Positions 15,484-15,880 of a DNA stretch of 15,880 nucleotides are shown in pieces. The stretch covers positions 1 through 15,880 of the forward strand of contig JBCDIL010000049.1 in the NCBI GenBank assembly GCA_038749025.1, read 5' to 3'. Under the pieces are notes generated by a model that was not told the origin of the DNA, did not search any database, and saw nothing but the letters and a program-made list of their open reading frames with translations. Positions within the stretch are counted from its first letter, which is position 1. Each line of letters begins with the position of its first letter. Source of the stretch: JBCAXA01 sp038749025. GTDB taxonomy: Bacteria > Pseudomonadota > Gammaproteobacteria > Steroidobacterales > Woeseiaceae. A program made the translations under genes and the position numbers.

Positions 15484-15804
15484 CTAGCCTTCATTCTCGC
15501 CGACGTGCACAACGAGACCGTCCAGCGCATCGCTGACTTCAATTTGGCAAGTCAGACGGCTGTTGTCTTTGCGCTCGTAGGCCACGTCCAGCATGCTGTC
15601 TTCCATGTCATCCATGGGTGGTAGCTTATCTAGCCAGGCCTCGTCGATATAGCCATGGCAGGTTGCACAGGCGCATGCGCCTCCGCACTCAGCGACGATG
15701 CCGTCGACGCCGTTATCGACCGCGCCTTCCATCACGCTATAACCACTCTTAACTTCGGCTTCGGTACGAGAGCCATCCTTCTGGACATAAATAATCTTGG
15801 GCAT
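15484..15804 (-). CDS. 2Fe-2S ferredoxin (adrenodoxin/putidaredoxin type)
   Basis: Encodes 106 residues from the ATG at 15804 (MPKIIYVQKDG). It is a small acidic cytoplasmic electron carrier. The cluster ligands read ECGGACACATCHGY, i.e. Cys40, Cys46 and Cys49 (C-x5-C-x2-C), with the fourth ligand Cys86 in RLTCQIEV; this spacing is that of putidaredoxin and adrenodoxin. The extra Cys44 occupies the position of the free cysteine in E. coli Fdx. MEDSMLDVAYERKDNSRL matches the conserved D/E-rich partner-binding segment of the family. A TTG at 15816 would add four residues but sits one base from the GGGAG element, so ATG is preferred. Role could be iron-sulfur cluster assembly, or electron supply to a P450 or other oxygenase; no isc or P450 gene is visible to decide. 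Confidence 0.93.
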   Translation of the reverse strand: MPKIIYVQKDGSRTEAEVKSGYSVMEGAVDNGVDGIVAECGGACACATCHGYIDEAWLDKLPPMDDMEDSMLDVAYERKDNSRLTCQIEVSDALDGLVVHVGENEG

Positions 15805-15827
15805 GGCGTATTCCAAACTCCCTGAAC

Positions 15828-15858
15828 AAAAAAAAGCAGCGGCGCTTTTCAGCGCCGC
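15828..15858 (-). terminator. Intrinsic terminator of a - strand gene beyond the right edge
   Basis: On the - strand GCGGCGCT (15858-15851) pairs with AGCGCCGC (15846-15839) around a four-base GAAA loop, followed after TGC by eight T (15835-15828). GAAA is a stabilising tetraloop. It would end a - strand transcript entering from the right. The U-tract ends only 23 bases before the ferredoxin ATG. Confidence 0.85.
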
Positions 15859-15880
15859 CGCGTAGTTTACTGCCTGCCAG

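Noticed and set aside
15484..15804. Extra cysteine in the ferredoxin cluster loop as an oddity
   Set aside because: Cys44 sits where E. coli Fdx also has a free cysteine, so it is a known variation in this family.
1..15880. CRISPR arrays, insertion sequences, tRNA genes, phage or toxin-antitoxin genes
   Set aside because: No tandem spaced repeats, transposase motifs, inverted-repeat ends, tRNA-like cloverleaf or small paired genes were seen on either strand.

Overview
The window looks like core chromosome of a gammaproteobacterium with moderately high GC (my rough impression is 58-60%). This rests on a type II secretion (T2SS) gene run in the order gspGHIJKLMN, an AlaA-type aminotransferase, a Group I electron transfer flavoprotein pair, and an AddAB-like helicase/nuclease pair of the kind carried by gammaproteobacteria that lack classical RecBCD. 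The genus cannot be named from this sequence. No tRNA, rRNA, insertion sequence, CRISPR array or phage gene is visible.

Layout. (1) Positions 1-5399, + strand: the 3' end of gspG, then gspH, gspI, gspJ, gspK, gspL, gspM and gspN. They are tightly packed, mostly with 4-base ATGA stop/start overlaps, and are surely one operon. They encode the major pseudopilin (G), the minor pseudopilins (H, I, J, K) and the inner-membrane assembly platform parts (L, M, N). (2) Positions 5391-12541, - strand: an alaA-like aminotransferase, an addB-like nuclease and an addA-like helicase/nuclease, transcribed in that order. addA overlaps the last 9 bases of gspN tail to tail. (3) Positions 12542-13174: a 633-base intergenic region. 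It holds an intrinsic terminator pointing on the - strand, a potentially structured - strand transcript, an 80-base AT-rich island and a promoter and ribosome binding site for the next genes. (4) Positions 13175-14868, + strand: etfB and etfA, followed by a bidirectional terminator. (5) Positions 14964-15804, - strand: a Prx5-type peroxiredoxin and, upstream of it, a 2Fe-2S ferredoxin. (6) The right edge holds a - strand terminator belonging to a gene outside the window.

How the genes work together. The gsp genes build the periplasmic pseudopilus and inner-membrane platform that push folded exoproteins through a secretin encoded elsewhere. AddA and AddB would process double-strand breaks for RecA. 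EtfBA carries electrons from flavin dehydrogenases to the quinone pool. The ferredoxin and peroxiredoxin are redox proteins that may share a transcript.

Most of the window is ordinary housekeeping DNA. The items most worth a second look are the structured leader or small RNA with a terminator directly ahead of alaA, the AddB-like nuclease that seems to have lost all four iron-sulfur cysteines while keeping its catalytic residues, the GspH prepilin with alanine instead of glycine at the cleavage site, and the terminator placed immediately upstream of the ferredoxin gene. I did not find convincing evidence of a wholly new multi-gene system.
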